From contig JAGWQH010000066.1 in assembly GCA_028870115.1 (NCBI GenBank), positions 1 to 38,004 on the forward strand: DNA of 38,004 nucleotides, written 5' to 3'. Origin of the DNA: Candidatus Methylomirabilota bacterium (GTDB lineage Bacteria > Methylomirabilota > Methylomirabilia > Methylomirabilales > Methylomirabilaceae). Shown here piece after piece: positions 8,493-16,017 of the stretch; position 1 is the first letter of the stretch; each line of letters starts with the position of its first letter. The notes below the pieces were generated by a model. The model saw nothing but the letters and a program-made list of their open reading frames with translations. It made no database searches and was not told the DNA's origin. The position numbers and the translations under genes are program-made.

Positions 8493-10097
8493 TCAATGGC
8501 GGAAGTGTCGAATACCGGTGAAGACCATCGCGATGCCGGCCTCATCCGCTGCTTGGATTACCTCAGCATCGCGGATCGAGCCGCCAGGCTGGATGATCGC
8601 GGTCACGCCCGCCTCAGCCGCCACGTCCACCCCGTCCCGAAACGGAAAGAAGGCGTCGGATGCGAGGACCGTTCCCTTGGTGGATGAGACGGCCTTCATG
8701 ACAGCCAGCCGGCAGGCATCGACCCGGCTCATCTGTCCGGCGCCGATCCCCACCGTAGCGCAGGTGTTTGTCAGGACGATTGCGTTGGACTTTACATGCT
8801 TAGCCACCTTCCAGGCGAACCGAAGGGCTTGCATTTCGGCATCAGTGGGCTTGCGGCGAGTTGCCACACGGAGGGGGCCGGGGTCCAGGTCGATCTGATC
8901 ACGCTCCTGCGCGAGCATCCCTCCAACGATCGGCCGCAGTTCACGGGCCGTGTGATCAGGGCGCGTCGTTGGCGGCCAAGACTCGATCAGTAAAAGCCGA
9001 AGCGCCTTCTTTTCTCGAAGGATGGCAAGCGCCGTCGCATGGTATCCCGGCGCAACAACCGCCTCCACAAAGGTGGCAGCGAGCTCCCGCGCGGTCTCAG
9101 CATCCACCGGGCGGTTGAGGCCGAGGACCCCGCCGTAGGCTGAGGTTGGATCTGCGGCCTGGGCGCGCTGATACGCCTCACTCAGCCGGGAACCGATGCC
9201 GACCCCACAGGGATTCGTGTGCTTGACAACGACCGCGACAGGCTCATCAAACTCTTTAGCCAGGGCGAAGGCTGCGTCAAGGTCCACGAGGTTGTTGAAC
9301 GAGAGTTCCTTCCCCTGAAGCTGTGTGGCCGTCGCCACAGAAGGTTCACTCGCGAGGGCGTCGCCGTACAGGGCAGCCTGCTGGTGCGGGTTCTCGCCGT
9401 AACGAAGTTGCTTCAGCCTGACCAGGCGAAGATCGAGGAGATCCGGGAACGCGAATGGACCCGCCTCACCACATTGCCCCTTCAGATACGCGGCGATCAG
9501 TGTATCGTAACGCGCCACGTGCTCGAAGGCCTTCGTCGCTAAATGCAACCGGCGGGTCCGCGATAGGCGGCCCTGTCCTTGCTGGAGTTCTGCACTGACC
9601 GCAGTGTAATCGGTCGGATCAACGACAATCGCAACATCCTCAAAATTCTTTGCAGCAGCCCGAATGAGGCTTGGGCCGCCGATATCGATCTGCTCGATGG
9701 CCTCCTCCAGCGTAGCGCCGACCTTGGAGATGGTGGCCTCGAAAGGGTACAGGTTGATGATCACAAGGTCGATAGGTGAAATGCCGAGTTCTTGCAGTTG
9801 CCGCTGGTGCTCGGGGTCGCGCCGTCGCGCCAAGATGCCGGCATGAATCCTCGGATGGAGTGTTTTGACTCGCCCGTCCAACATTTCGGGGAAGCCCGTG
9901 ATGTCGGCCACATCTACCACCGGGATATTGGCTTCACGCAGGGTGCGCGCCGTTCCCCCGGTAGAGATGATCTCGATGGACAGATTCTGTAGGGTTGATG
10001 CCAGTTCAATCAGCCCGGCCTTATCGGAGACGCTGATTAAGGCCCGCCGGACCCGCACCAACCCCTGATCGTTCGTTCGTCCGTCCGACATTGTCAT
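8493..10097 (-). CDS. purH: Bifunctional AICAR formyltransferase / IMP cyclohydrolase PurH
   Basis: A 534-residue enzyme for the last two steps of IMP synthesis. The N-terminal cyclohydrolase domain (about 15-215, MGS-like fold) has [34 protein letters not shown] and NLYPFE. The C-terminal formyltransferase domain has LRYGENPHQ and the catalytic VVKHTNPCG with K292-H293. The length matches the family. ATG 10097 overlaps the purN stop codon as ATGA, which decides the start and implies translational coupling to purN; another in-frame ATG is two codons later. Part of the run purN-purH-purD-purE. Confidence 0.96.
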   Translation of the reverse strand: MTMSDGRTNDQGLVRVRRALISVSDKAGLIELASTLQNLSIEIISTGGTARTLREANIPVVDVADITGFPEMLDGRVKTLHPRIHAGILARRRDPEHQRQLQELGISPIDLVIINLYPFEATISKVGATLEEAIEQIDIGGPSLIRAAAKNFEDVAIVVDPTDYTAVSAELQQGQGRLSRTRRLHLATKAFEHVARYDTLIAAYLKGQCGEAGPFAFPDLLDLRLVRLKQLRYGENPHQQAALYGDALASEPSVATATQLQGKELSFNNLVDLDAAFALAKEFDEPVAVVVKHTNPCGVGIGSRLSEAYQRAQAADPTSAYGGVLGLNRPVDAETARELAATFVEAVVAPGYHATALAILREKKALRLLLIESWPPTTRPDHTARELRPIVGGMLAQERDQIDLDPGPLRVATRRKPTDAEMQALRFAWKVAKHVKSNAIVLTNTCATVGIGAGQMSRVDACRLAVMKAVSSTKGTVLASDAFFPFRDGVDVAAEAGVTAIIQPGGSIRDAEVIQAADEAGIAMVFTGIRHFRH

Positions 10098-10759
10098 GGA
10101 TTCATTGCTCCCCAGGCTTGCTTTCCATGTTGCTGTAGGATATCAGTCCCATGGCAGAATACCCGGCGATCGCGAACCTCCAGCCACCCTTCGGCGAAGA
10201 GTTGAATCGCCCGCGAGTAGATCTGGTGTTCGTATGTGAGGATACGAGCCGAGAGCGACTCTTCGGTATCCTCGTCCAGTACGGGGACCGCCGCCTGCAT
10301 AATGATGGGGCCGGTATCGATTCCCTCGTCCACAAAGTGAACAGTGCAGCCGGAGACTTTTGCGCCGTACCAAAGCGCCTGGCGCTGGGCGTGCAGCCCG
10401 TGGAAGGCTGGAAGGAGCGCCGGGTGAATATTCATGATCCTGTTGCGATACTCCCGAATGAAATGAGGGCTCAGTAGACGCATGAACCCGGCCAGGCAGA
10501 CCAGCCCTACATCGTGTTTGCGCAGCAGATCGATAACCGCCCCATCGAACTCTTCACGCGTGTGGTGCAGAGATGGATCGACAAAAGCTGTCTCGATTCC
10601 ATATTGGCGAGCCCGTTCGAGGGCGTGAGCCGCTGCCACGTCACTGATAACGATGGCGACGAGCGCATCGATCTTCCCGGCTTTACTGGCGTCGATGATC
10701 GCCTGTAGATTACTTCCTCGACCGGAGGCCAGCACGCCAAGTCTGAGCCGTTTCTGCAT
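10094..10759 (-). CDS. purN: Phosphoribosylglycinamide formyltransferase PurN
   Basis: A 221-residue GAR transformylase that uses 10-formyl-tetrahydrofolate in the third step of purine synthesis. It starts LRLGVLASGRGSNLQAIIDA, the PurN N-terminus. The catalytic triad region is intact: NIHPALLPAFHGLHAQ (catalytic Asn and His), then CTVHFVDEGIDTGPII with the catalytic Asp. GFMRLLSP also fits the family. It is the first gene of a minus-strand run of nine closely spaced genes ending at selD. GAGAGGGC before the ATG is a modest ribosome site. The 285-bp leader region upstream should hold the operon promoter. Confidence 0.95.
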   Translation of the reverse strand: MQKRLRLGVLASGRGSNLQAIIDASKAGKIDALVAIVISDVAAAHALERARQYGIETAFVDPSLHHTREEFDGAVIDLLRKHDVGLVCLAGFMRLLSPHFIREYRNRIMNIHPALLPAFHGLHAQRQALWYGAKVSGCTVHFVDEGIDTGPIIMQAAVPVLDEDTEESLSARILTYEHQIYSRAIQLFAEGWLEVRDRRVFCHGTDILQQHGKQAWGAMNP

Positions 10760-11044
10760 GCCCTCTCGAACCCTTATTTACCGGTATGCTGCACACGTAT
10801 CGTGTTTGGTCGCCGGTGTGCTTGGCTCAGTATTATTTTCACAGGGTAGTTTTGCCGCGGAACGACACATCAGTGGACTTCGCACACGTTACGGTGCGCT
10901 CAGAGCGATGTCCGACTCTCCACCACATGGACATCAATAGAGAATGCAACGATAGCAGAAAGGGAGGTAATGGGCAAGAGCATTATAGCGTTCAAAAATA
11001 GCGGATTGACGTGCTTACAGACGCCGTCGCCAGGTTGGAGAGGG
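10760..11044 (-). promoter_or_regulatory. Non-coding leader upstream of purN with a perfect -10 box
   Basis: This stretch has no convincing gene. On the minus strand a perfect TATAAT lies at plus 10982-10987, about 220 nt before purN, but no good -35 box sits 16-18 nt upstream of it. If used, the transcript would have a long leader. I looked for a purine riboswitch core and did not recognise one. No terminator hairpin is visible for the ankyrin gene that ends at 11045. Confidence 0.35.
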
Positions 11045-11557
11045 CTATTCCTTTGCCCCGGCTTCCTTGAGGATCTGCACGACCTCGTTCTCGCTCCTGT
11101 TATACGCGATCATCATGGCCGTGACGCCGTTGTTGGTTTTGGCATTCACATCCGCGCCCTGCGCGAGCAGTACCCGGACGACCTCGCAATGGCCTTCCTG
11201 AGACGCCCATATCAAGGCTGTTGCGCCATTATCCTGTCTGGCGTTTACATCCACGCCCTGCGCGAGCAGTACCCGGACGACATCGAGATGGCCTGCCAGA
11301 GACGCTCTCATCAAGGCCGTCCAGCCCTCGTTCGATTTGACGTGTACCCAGGCGCCCTGCGCAATCAGCGCCTCTACGACCCCGACATGGCCTCTCAGAG
11401 ACGCTCTCATCAAGGCCGTCCAGCCATACTCATCTCTGGCGTTCACATTCGCGCCCTTGGCGATCAGCGCGTGCACAGCTTCCGGGCGGCCTTCCTCGCA
11501 TGCTCTCATCAAGGCCGTTTTGCCGTGCTTGTCTGCGGCGTTCACATCATCGCTCAT
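11045..11557 (-). CDS. Ankyrin-repeat protein
   Basis: A 170-residue protein built almost wholly of ankyrin repeats, probably a protein-protein interaction module. About five repeats can be read, each with the pattern (G)xTALMRAxxxGHxxVVxxLLAxGAxVNA; examples are GKTALMRACEEGR, GWTALMRASLRGHVGVVEAL and GVTAMMIAYNRS. There is no signal peptide or extra domain. The frame stays open further upstream to 11710, but ATG 11557 has AGGAGG at ideal spacing and gives a protein that starts in the first repeat. The ATG overlaps, as ATGA, the stop of a short ankyrin-like frame just upstream (11554-11649). The gene sits outside the att repeat at 11763. Binding partner unknown. Confidence 0.8.
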   Translation of the reverse strand: MSDDVNAADKHGKTALMRACEEGRPEAVHALIAKGANVNARDEYGWTALMRASLRGHVGVVEALIAQGAWVHVKSNEGWTALMRASLAGHLDVVRVLLAQGVDVNARQDNGATALIWASQEGHCEVVRVLLAQGADVNAKTNNGVTAMMIAYNRSENEVVQILKEAGAKE

Positions 11558-11649
11558 GATCGCCCCTCCTTCGCGCCCTGCGCAATCAGCGCCTGTACGA
11601 CTTCGCCATAGCCTTCCTGAGACGCTCTCATAACCCTGGTCTTCCATCC
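11554..11649 (-). pseudogene. Broken upstream ankyrin repeat in another frame
   Basis: In a second minus-strand frame, GWKTRVMRASQEGYGEVVQ followed by ALIAQGAKEGRS reads as one clear ankyrin repeat and stops at TGA 11554, overlapping the ATG of the next gene. It lines up with the repeats of that gene and would be the preceding repeat if a frameshift or small deletion had not separated them. Upstream of it the frame carries no ankyrin character and runs into the tRNA relic at 11763. Alternatively the two frames are translated by coupling through the ATGA overlap. Confidence 0.5.
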
Positions 11650-11762
11650 CTCCCCAGAAGGCGTCAGTCGCATTGAAGAGAGCAGGCATGACGTTTCTCG
11701 GTATTGACAAGTCAACAGCAACCGGCCCCGGAGCGGAGAAGGCAGCGAATTATCGGAAACCA

Positions 11763-11807
11763 TTGGCGTCCCCAACGGGATTCGAACCCGTGTTTCGGCC
11801 TTGAAAG
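11763..11807 (-). repeat. att repeat: displaced 3' half of tRNA-Glu
   Basis: These 45 bp are identical to 20433-20477 and end in the anticodon loop; beyond 11807 the two copies diverge. The intact gene is at 20434-20510, so this is the displaced end. The repeat merges into a perfect 9-bp inverted repeat at 11798-11820 (GCCTTGAAA, GAGCG, TTTCAAGGC), which resembles paired core-binding sites of a tyrosine recombinase around the crossover. Confidence 0.8.
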
Positions 11808-11940
11808 AGCGTTTCAAGGCATTATAGCAGGAGTAAGAAGGAATGACAAGACGTGAGTTTTAGACAGTAATCTCAAGAGGTTATGCAAGATCGCAATGTG
11901 AGTGCCAGTGACAAGGAGAAAGCGCAAACGACACCCGTGA

Positions 11941-11959
11941 TAGTCACTATTTGGACACC
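11941..11959 (+). repeat. 19-bp direct repeat near the island end, copy 1
   Basis: TAGTCACTATTTGGACACC is repeated exactly at 20368-20386. Each copy lies just inside an att repeat (134 and 46 bp away). The copies could be recombinase arm sites, boundaries of a nested insertion or scars of another repeat; the sequence does not decide. Confidence 0.6.
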
Positions 11960-11992
11960 AGTCTTTTGACTAATACTCAGTCTTCTGACTAA
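11959..11992 (+). repeat. Paired 15-bp motifs CAGTCTTYTGACTAA
   Basis: Two copies with one mismatch start at 11959 and 11978 (19-nt period). Each contains the inverted pair AGTC-N4-GACT. They lie directly beside the 19-bp direct repeat and overlap the end of the 48-codon gene. Spacing by two helical turns suggests binding sites, possibly for integrase or the AlpA-like factor; this is inference. Confidence 0.4.
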
Positions 11993-12116
11993 CGGAGTCG
12001 GAAGCATTCCTATCACCCGATTGAAGGGGGGTCGTCTTGCCGATTACACGAAGCAGGAGGTCAAGCTTCCTCTCAATCCGCTGAAGCATCACTCGTATCG
12101 GTTCATCCTCTGCCAT
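11970..12116 (-). CDS. Small island protein, 48 residues
   Basis: A short hypothetical gene at the end of the minus-strand island operon. It starts MAEDEPIRVMLQRIERKLDL and has one heptad-like amphipathic helix, so it is probably a small coiled-coil protein; the tail is polar. GAGG lies about six nt before ATG 12116, and the gene begins 8 nt after the stop of the previous one, which supports translation. The open frame extends further upstream, but the ribosome site favours this start. No function is recognised. Confidence 0.45.
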   Translation of the reverse strand: MAEDEPIRVMLQRIERKLDLLLRVIGKTTPLQSGDRNASDSVSQKTEY

Positions 12117-12124
12117 CGGTCGCC

Positions 12125-12367
12125 TCAGTCCCGCCCATTGTCGGGTAGGCGGATAATGGTTTCCGCGCCCTCGGGGGGTGCGCCAAACACCCAACGCAAG
12201 GGTTGCCCACAGTCGGCACACACCGGAGAATCTCGCTCAGGCTGGCCAGCTTCCGGGGCCGGTTCGCTGCATACGTGAACATGATAAAACACCATGCTTG
12301 CAAGGTCCGGGTTCTTCCCGTGTTCCGTCTTCTCAAGTCGCTCAAGCCGTTTCTCAAAGTTGCTCAT
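12125..12367 (-). CDS. Small zinc-ribbon-like island protein, 80 residues
   Basis: A hypothetical protein that begins with a short coiled-coil helix (MSNFEKRLERLEKTEH) and carries one CADCGQP knuckle and a separate cysteine at about residue 33. Only one CxxC is present, so metal binding by a single chain is uncertain; a dimer could complete a site. It lies in a tight minus-strand series with the 82- and 48-residue genes. Similar small proteins starting with FEKRLxxLE occur in phages and islands, but no function is known to me. Confidence 0.5.
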   Translation of the reverse strand: MSNFEKRLERLEKTEHGKNPDLASMVFYHVHVCSEPAPEAGQPERDSPVCADCGQPLRWVFGAPPEGAETIIRLPDNGRD

Positions 12368-12380
12368 AACGCATCCTCCG

Positions 12381-12629
12381 TTAGGCTATTCGCTGCTTGG
12401 ATTCTAGCGCCTGTAACCGTCCCTCAAAGTCAGCCAGCTCGGACGCCTTCAAATACGCGCCTGCCATTGTCGCCAAAGCATGGGCCGCTTTGAGCTTGAT
12501 AGACGGGTCCTTATCCTCGATCAGCGTTTCGATCTGCGTCAGTGCATACCACAATCGACGCCGCAATGCCGCCAGATCGCCCGGTTTAGGGCGTCGTTTG
12601 CGCGTTGAAAGCCTTATCACGTCTACCAT
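12381..12629 (-). CDS. Hypothetical helical island protein, 82 residues
   Basis: A basic N-terminus (STRKRRPKPGD) is followed by helices rich in alanine and leucine (LAALRRRLWYALTQIETLIE, then KLKAAHALATMAGAYLKASE). The layout resembles small DNA-packaging or regulatory proteins of phages, such as terminase small-subunit-like proteins with a helical region that counts repeats, but the match is only by general look. AAAGG precedes the ATG. It is the third gene after the primase in a common transcript. Function unknown. Confidence 0.5.
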   Translation of the reverse strand: MVDVIRLSTRKRRPKPGDLAALRRRLWYALTQIETLIEDKDPSIKLKAAHALATMAGAYLKASELADFEGRLQALESKQRIA

Positions 12630-12673
12630 TTAGCCTTTACCCCCCATCTACAGCCTGCCTTGCGCCACGGTCG

Positions 12674-13060
12674 TCAACGCCTTCCTCTCAGATGCAGTTC
12701 GTCTTTCCCACAAAAAGGACACGTGCCTTTCTCCTGATACCAGCGCCTCGCCGATGCCTCCAGGGTCCGCCATGCTGCCTCTGCTCCGACTTGTTTTTCA
12801 ATCAGGTCGATCTCTCGATGAAGCGCCTTGAAGGTCTCCAGGGGGTCGGTCTCGGGTAACGTCCAGTAGGTCCGGTACAGGTCGGCCAGCGCATCGCACG
12901 CGTGAAGCAGCGCCATCACCTCCGTCTTGTGCGTACTCAATCTCGCCTTCAGTTCTGACGGGACCTGGGGCCTCCCAGTCGCTTGCAGCCTGCCATCCGG
13001 AAGAGGGGTCAGGGTGACGCCAGCCGTTCGCGCCTCTTGAATTAGCTCCGCCGCCATCAT
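12674..13060 (-). CDS. TubC N-terminal docking-domain-like protein with zinc knuckle
   Basis: A 128-residue protein. Residues about 3-50 (ELIQEARTAGVTLTPLPDGR, LQATGRPQVP, LKARLSTHKTEVMALL) match the TubC_N docking fold, which in many bacteria sits next to island or plasmid primases and not only in peptide synthetases. The C-terminus has a CPFCGKDELHLRG knuckle. The middle is helical. ATG 13060 overlaps the primase stop as ATGA, and GAGGAGG lies ten nt upstream, so this start is preferred over the GTG further up. The coupling to the primase suggests a helper role in island replication; the role itself is not known. Confidence 0.65.
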   Translation of the reverse strand: MMAAELIQEARTAGVTLTPLPDGRLQATGRPQVPSELKARLSTHKTEVMALLHACDALADLYRTYWTLPETDPLETFKALHREIDLIEKQVGAEAAWRTLEASARRWYQEKGTCPFCGKDELHLRGRR

Positions 13061-14985
13061 AGGACACACACCTCCTCGCCCGCTAAGATGGTCATCTCAT
13101 GCCTTAGATGGTCATCATTTTGAATGACCACCTTAGACGCCTTTTGGCCATCTAAGGACCAGAACCACTTCCCGCCTTCGCCAAACGTGTCACGTTTCGA
13201 GGTTGCTCCTGCATAATGTTTTGCTCTTTGGAGTGTCTTCTCGGCAATCCCTGCCTCCCGCGCCACCCGCTGAATTTGCCTTACTTCCACCGGGCCTTTC
13301 TTCAGGATCGAACGGAGGAAGTCTGCCGCATCTTCCATCGCCGACCGCTCCTCTTCGGATACCGGGGCAGCAAGCAGGGCGTCAGCACTATGAGATGAAA
13401 CCCCCTCCCACACGATGCGGGCCGTGTCGTCTATGGCAACCACACGAAACGCCAGGGACTCCGGCATACGCGCAAGATTCGTCTTAATTCCCGCCAGGAT
13501 TCGCCGCTCCTCGTTCTCCGGGTCCTTGGCTACCAGCAACGCCATCCGCGCCGCGCCGACAATCCCGATACTCCCCCCGCCGCGATAGATGCTTTGACTA
13601 CCGCCAGACTTATTCAGATGTCGGATCACAAGCACCGCGACGCCGTTCTCCTCCGCCATCTTGGCTAATGGCGCCAGGGCTTGCCTTACGTCTTGATCTC
13701 TCCAACTGTTTCGTTGACTTGGCAGGTAGGCCATCAGGGGGTCGATGAGGACGATCTTTGCCGCGACTTGTTGACATGCACAGGTTAGCGCCGCTATGTC
13801 TTCTACTGTAGGCACTCTCAGCTTCCCATCCGCACCTTTCACCCCCTGGAGCGCGACAATCTTCGCCAGGTCCGCACCGGCAACCGTGAGCCGGGGGACC
13901 ACCGTATCGGCCAGGCCGTCTTCGAGTGTCAAGATCACCGCCCCGCCTGGAAGCGACGGCGAACCGTCCGGCATTAGAGAACCATTGGACACCCGCGCCG
14001 CCAGGTCAAACGCCAGCGTCGATTTGCCAAGGCCAGGATCGCCATCCAGCACGGTCAGTTTTCCCAACGGAACCCGACCGGGCCATAGCCAGGTCACAGG
14101 TTCAGGCTGTACGTCTGCGAGTCGAATAATAACCGCATCGTTAGGTTTCTCTCGCTCTGCTCCGCCGGCCGCCGACTCTTGCCGGTCCGCTCCGCCGGTC
14201 GCCGCAAACTCCGGTCGGTCAGGCTGTTCGTAAGCGTGCGCGACGATCTTCTCGATCTCCGCGTCAGGTAGTAGAGGCTCACACTTCATCTCGTTCTCTT
14301 TGAGTAGGGCGGCGAGAATGGCGTCGGGGCTCATATTACGTGCCTTGAGGCTTCGTGCCAGCTTGTACAGTTCGGTATTTCGCTCGCCCTCGGGAATTCT
14401 CTCCGCGATGGTGAACCGCTCGCCGTTGCCGGTCGCTGTGGCGTGCCGCATCAATGCCAGGACACCCTCGGGTAGGTCAGCAATCCTAGACGGCTCCAGC
14501 ACATAATCAGGATCTTCTCGATACCGAGGGGTGGGTGGCGCGAGAGCGTAGCCTTTGACAAGGAGGTCCACGCCGCATGGTTTGACGCAGCCGCACTCTC
14601 GGGCCGTCACGATCCGGACCTTTCGGTCCACCTCATCACACTCAACGCTCGGGGGCATACGAAAGTAATCGTGAACACCATGCGGAGTGTAGACGCGAGC
14701 TGTTCGTGGCACCGACACGCCGGTGGATCGCCAGGCTTGTTCGGCATGGGGGCCGTCGAAATCCATCACCGCGAGAGTGGACGCGGGCCACAATAGCAGC
14801 GCGAGGCCGTGGGCCGGGCGCGAGAAGAGTTCCTTGACCGCGCTTTCTGTCTGACCACCATACCGCCACTGTCCCCATTCACAGAGCGGTTGCTTGTGGT
14901 CGTTGACGGGAACCACCGGCGCTCCCCACATCTGCCGGTAATCCAGCGCCGCGTCAAGCAGTGTTGTTGTCGCCGTCCCGCTCAT
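13057..14985 (-). CDS. Primase-polymerase fused to RepA/RecA-type helicase
   Basis: A 642-residue replication protein of an integrative element. The N-terminal part (about 8-190) is a bifunctional primase/polymerase domain: GAPVVPVNDHKQP, the LAVMDFDGPHA acidic motif and VYTPHGVHDYFR histidine motif. A primase C-terminal-like helical linker follows (about 195-265, ERNTELYKLARSL). The second half is a RecA-fold ATPase of the RepA/AAA_25 type with Walker A GDPGLGKST, Walker B KIVLIDPLMAYL and VLVIRHLNKSGGS. A C-terminal winged-helix region is likely at 565-620. It overlaps the AlpA-like gene upstream and the TubC-like gene downstream by ATGA junctions. It probably starts replication of the excised island. 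Confidence 0.82.
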   Translation of the reverse strand: MSGTATTTLLDAALDYRQMWGAPVVPVNDHKQPLCEWGQWRYGGQTESAVKELFSRPAHGLALLLWPASTLAVMDFDGPHAEQAWRSTGVSVPRTARVYTPHGVHDYFRMPPSVECDEVDRKVRIVTARECGCVKPCGVDLLVKGYALAPPTPRYREDPDYVLEPSRIADLPEGVLALMRHATATGNGERFTIAERIPEGERNTELYKLARSLKARNMSPDAILAALLKENEMKCEPLLPDAEIEKIVAHAYEQPDRPEFAATGGADRQESAAGGAEREKPNDAVIIRLADVQPEPVTWLWPGRVPLGKLTVLDGDPGLGKSTLAFDLAARVSNGSLMPDGSPSLPGGAVILTLEDGLADTVVPRLTVAGADLAKIVALQGVKGADGKLRVPTVEDIAALTCACQQVAAKIVLIDPLMAYLPSQRNSWRDQDVRQALAPLAKMAEENGVAVLVIRHLNKSGGSQSIYRGGGSIGIVGAARMALLVAKDPENEERRILAGIKTNLARMPESLAFRVVAIDDTARIVWEGVSSHSADALLAAPVSEEERSAMEDAADFLRSILKKGPVEVRQIQRVAREAGIAEKTLQRAKHYAGATSKRDTFGEGGKWFWSLDGQKASKVVIQNDDHLRHEMTILAGEEVCVL

Positions 14986-15158
14986 TCCCGCGCCTCAGTT
15001 CGATTGTCGGCGACGAAGCGCTCAAAATCCTCCTCCTTGACCTTCACCAGCCGGCCTAGACGCACAACCGGGATTCGCCCTTTCGCAATCCACGTGCGCC
15101 ACGTATAGCGTGATGCCCCTGAACGCTGCTCCAATTCCTCCACACTCAGTAATCGCAT
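14982..15158 (-). CDS. AlpA/excisionase-like helix-turn-helix protein (58 residues)
   Basis: A small MerR-like winged HTH protein. It starts MRLLSVEELEQRSGASRYTW and continues RTWIAKGRIPVVRLGRLVKV, the pattern of AlpA and excisionase family proteins that bind at att sites and control integrase. AAGGGG precedes ATG 15158, and its TGA overlaps the primase ATG as ATGA. It is the first gene of the minus-strand island operon and shares an intergenic region with the divergent integrase operon, so it is well placed to act as a switch between integration and excision. The gene is short but strongly supported by motif and position. Confidence 0.75.
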   Translation of the reverse strand: MRLLSVEELEQRSGASRYTWRTWIAKGRIPVVRLGRLVKVKEEDFERFVADNRTEARE

Positions 15159-15277
15159 TGCCGCCCCTTTCGTGAAAAGTTCTAGTTCGTTGTTTCGCTC
15201 GATACGAATCTACGGTTAGCGCATACAATTGTCAATAGGCTAACATAATATGATTAGCGTTATTGTAATATATACCC

Positions 15278-15306
15278 TTGACAAGTGAATGCGACTAACA
15301 TATATT
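15278..15306 (+). promoter_or_regulatory. Strong sigma-70 promoter for the zinc-finger/integrase operon
   Basis: A perfect TTGACA, a 17-nt spacer and TATATT. Transcription would begin near 15313, which rules out the upstream in-frame ATG at 15289 and supports 15337 as the start codon. The region around it (15159-15336) is markedly AT-rich and lies between divergent operons, as expected for a control region. Confidence 0.75.
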
Positions 15307-15336
15307 GAGTGCACACACGTACAAGGGGGTGGACAT

Positions 15337-16017
15337 ATGCTGAATGCACAAGAACGAATGCAGTTCGTGGTAGGCTTCGCCGGGATGGACCTTGACCGCC
15401 TCCGTCCAGGGGACTGGTCGAACCTCCGGGATGATTTCACGCGCTACCTACATGGCCAGCAGGGGGAGCAAAGCCCGGCGCACGGGCCGGTCCATTTCTC
15501 CACCTTCGAGCACCTGCCCTCGAAACCCTACACGGAGGAAGATTTCCGTCAGCTCCAGGGTGCCGTGCAGGCTATCCTGCACAACGTGGTCGACACTCGG
15601 AGGATGAGGCCAGGCCAGCAGGTTCACGCGCCTCTCACCCCCCTCCAGATCAGATGCCGCCTGCTCCCACTCGATGCCATAGGACTGAAGGGGAAAACGC
15701 ATCTCGGAGTCGATGGGCCAGCCCGGGATGTCTTCCTTTTGAGCGTCTTTTTGCTGTTCGCGTATGAGAAGACCGGGAAGATCGGCCAGTGTCCCGCCTG
15801 TCACGCGCTCTTCTTACCCGTGAAGAAGCAAGCGTACTGCTCGAAACGCTGTCAAATGCGGGTCTACATGCAGCAACGCCGCCAGCAGGAGCACGTCAAG
15901 GAGCAGCAAGCCGAGCAGGCACACGCCCGATATGCCAACACGCGCAAGCGCCAGCTTTCAGAAAAGGTCTATGTGGCTAGACGGCCACGGGCCAAGAAAG
16001 GAGGGACAACCCGATGA
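15337..16017 (+). CDS. Zinc-finger island protein upstream of the integrase
   Basis: A 226-residue protein whose C-terminal third has a treble-clef-like zinc site: CPACHALFLPVKKQAYCSKR and then CQMRVYMQQRR, with a CxxC and a YCSxRC pair. This pattern occurs in CGNR-type and similar zinc fingers. A charged, glutamine-rich helical tail follows (HVKEQQAEQAHARYANTRKR). The N-terminal half has no domain I recognise. AAGGGGGTGG precedes ATG 15337. The stop overlaps the integrase ATG, so the two are translationally coupled. A DNA-binding regulatory or recombination-accessory role is plausible. Confidence 0.7.
   Translation: MLNAQERMQFVVGFAGMDLDRLRPGDWSNLRDDFTRYLHGQQGEQSPAHGPVHFSTFEHLPSKPYTEEDFRQLQGAVQAILHNVVDTRRMRPGQQVHAPLTPLQIRCRLLPLDAIGLKGKTHLGVDGPARDVFLLSVFLLFAYEKTGKIGQCPACHALFLPVKKQAYCSKRCQMRVYMQQRRQQEHVKEQQAEQAHARYANTRKRQLSEKVYVARRPRAKKGGTTR

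Noticed and set aside
10760-11044. Purine riboswitch upstream of purN
   Set aside because: The long leader invited the idea, but I could not find the conserved purine-aptamer core or a switchable terminator.
11393-11560. Direct DNA repeats within 11200-11640 as a CRISPR or minisatellite
   Set aside because: The repeated segments are imperfect, spaced about 99 nt apart, and are simply successive ankyrin repeats of a coding gene. No CRISPR array was found in the window.
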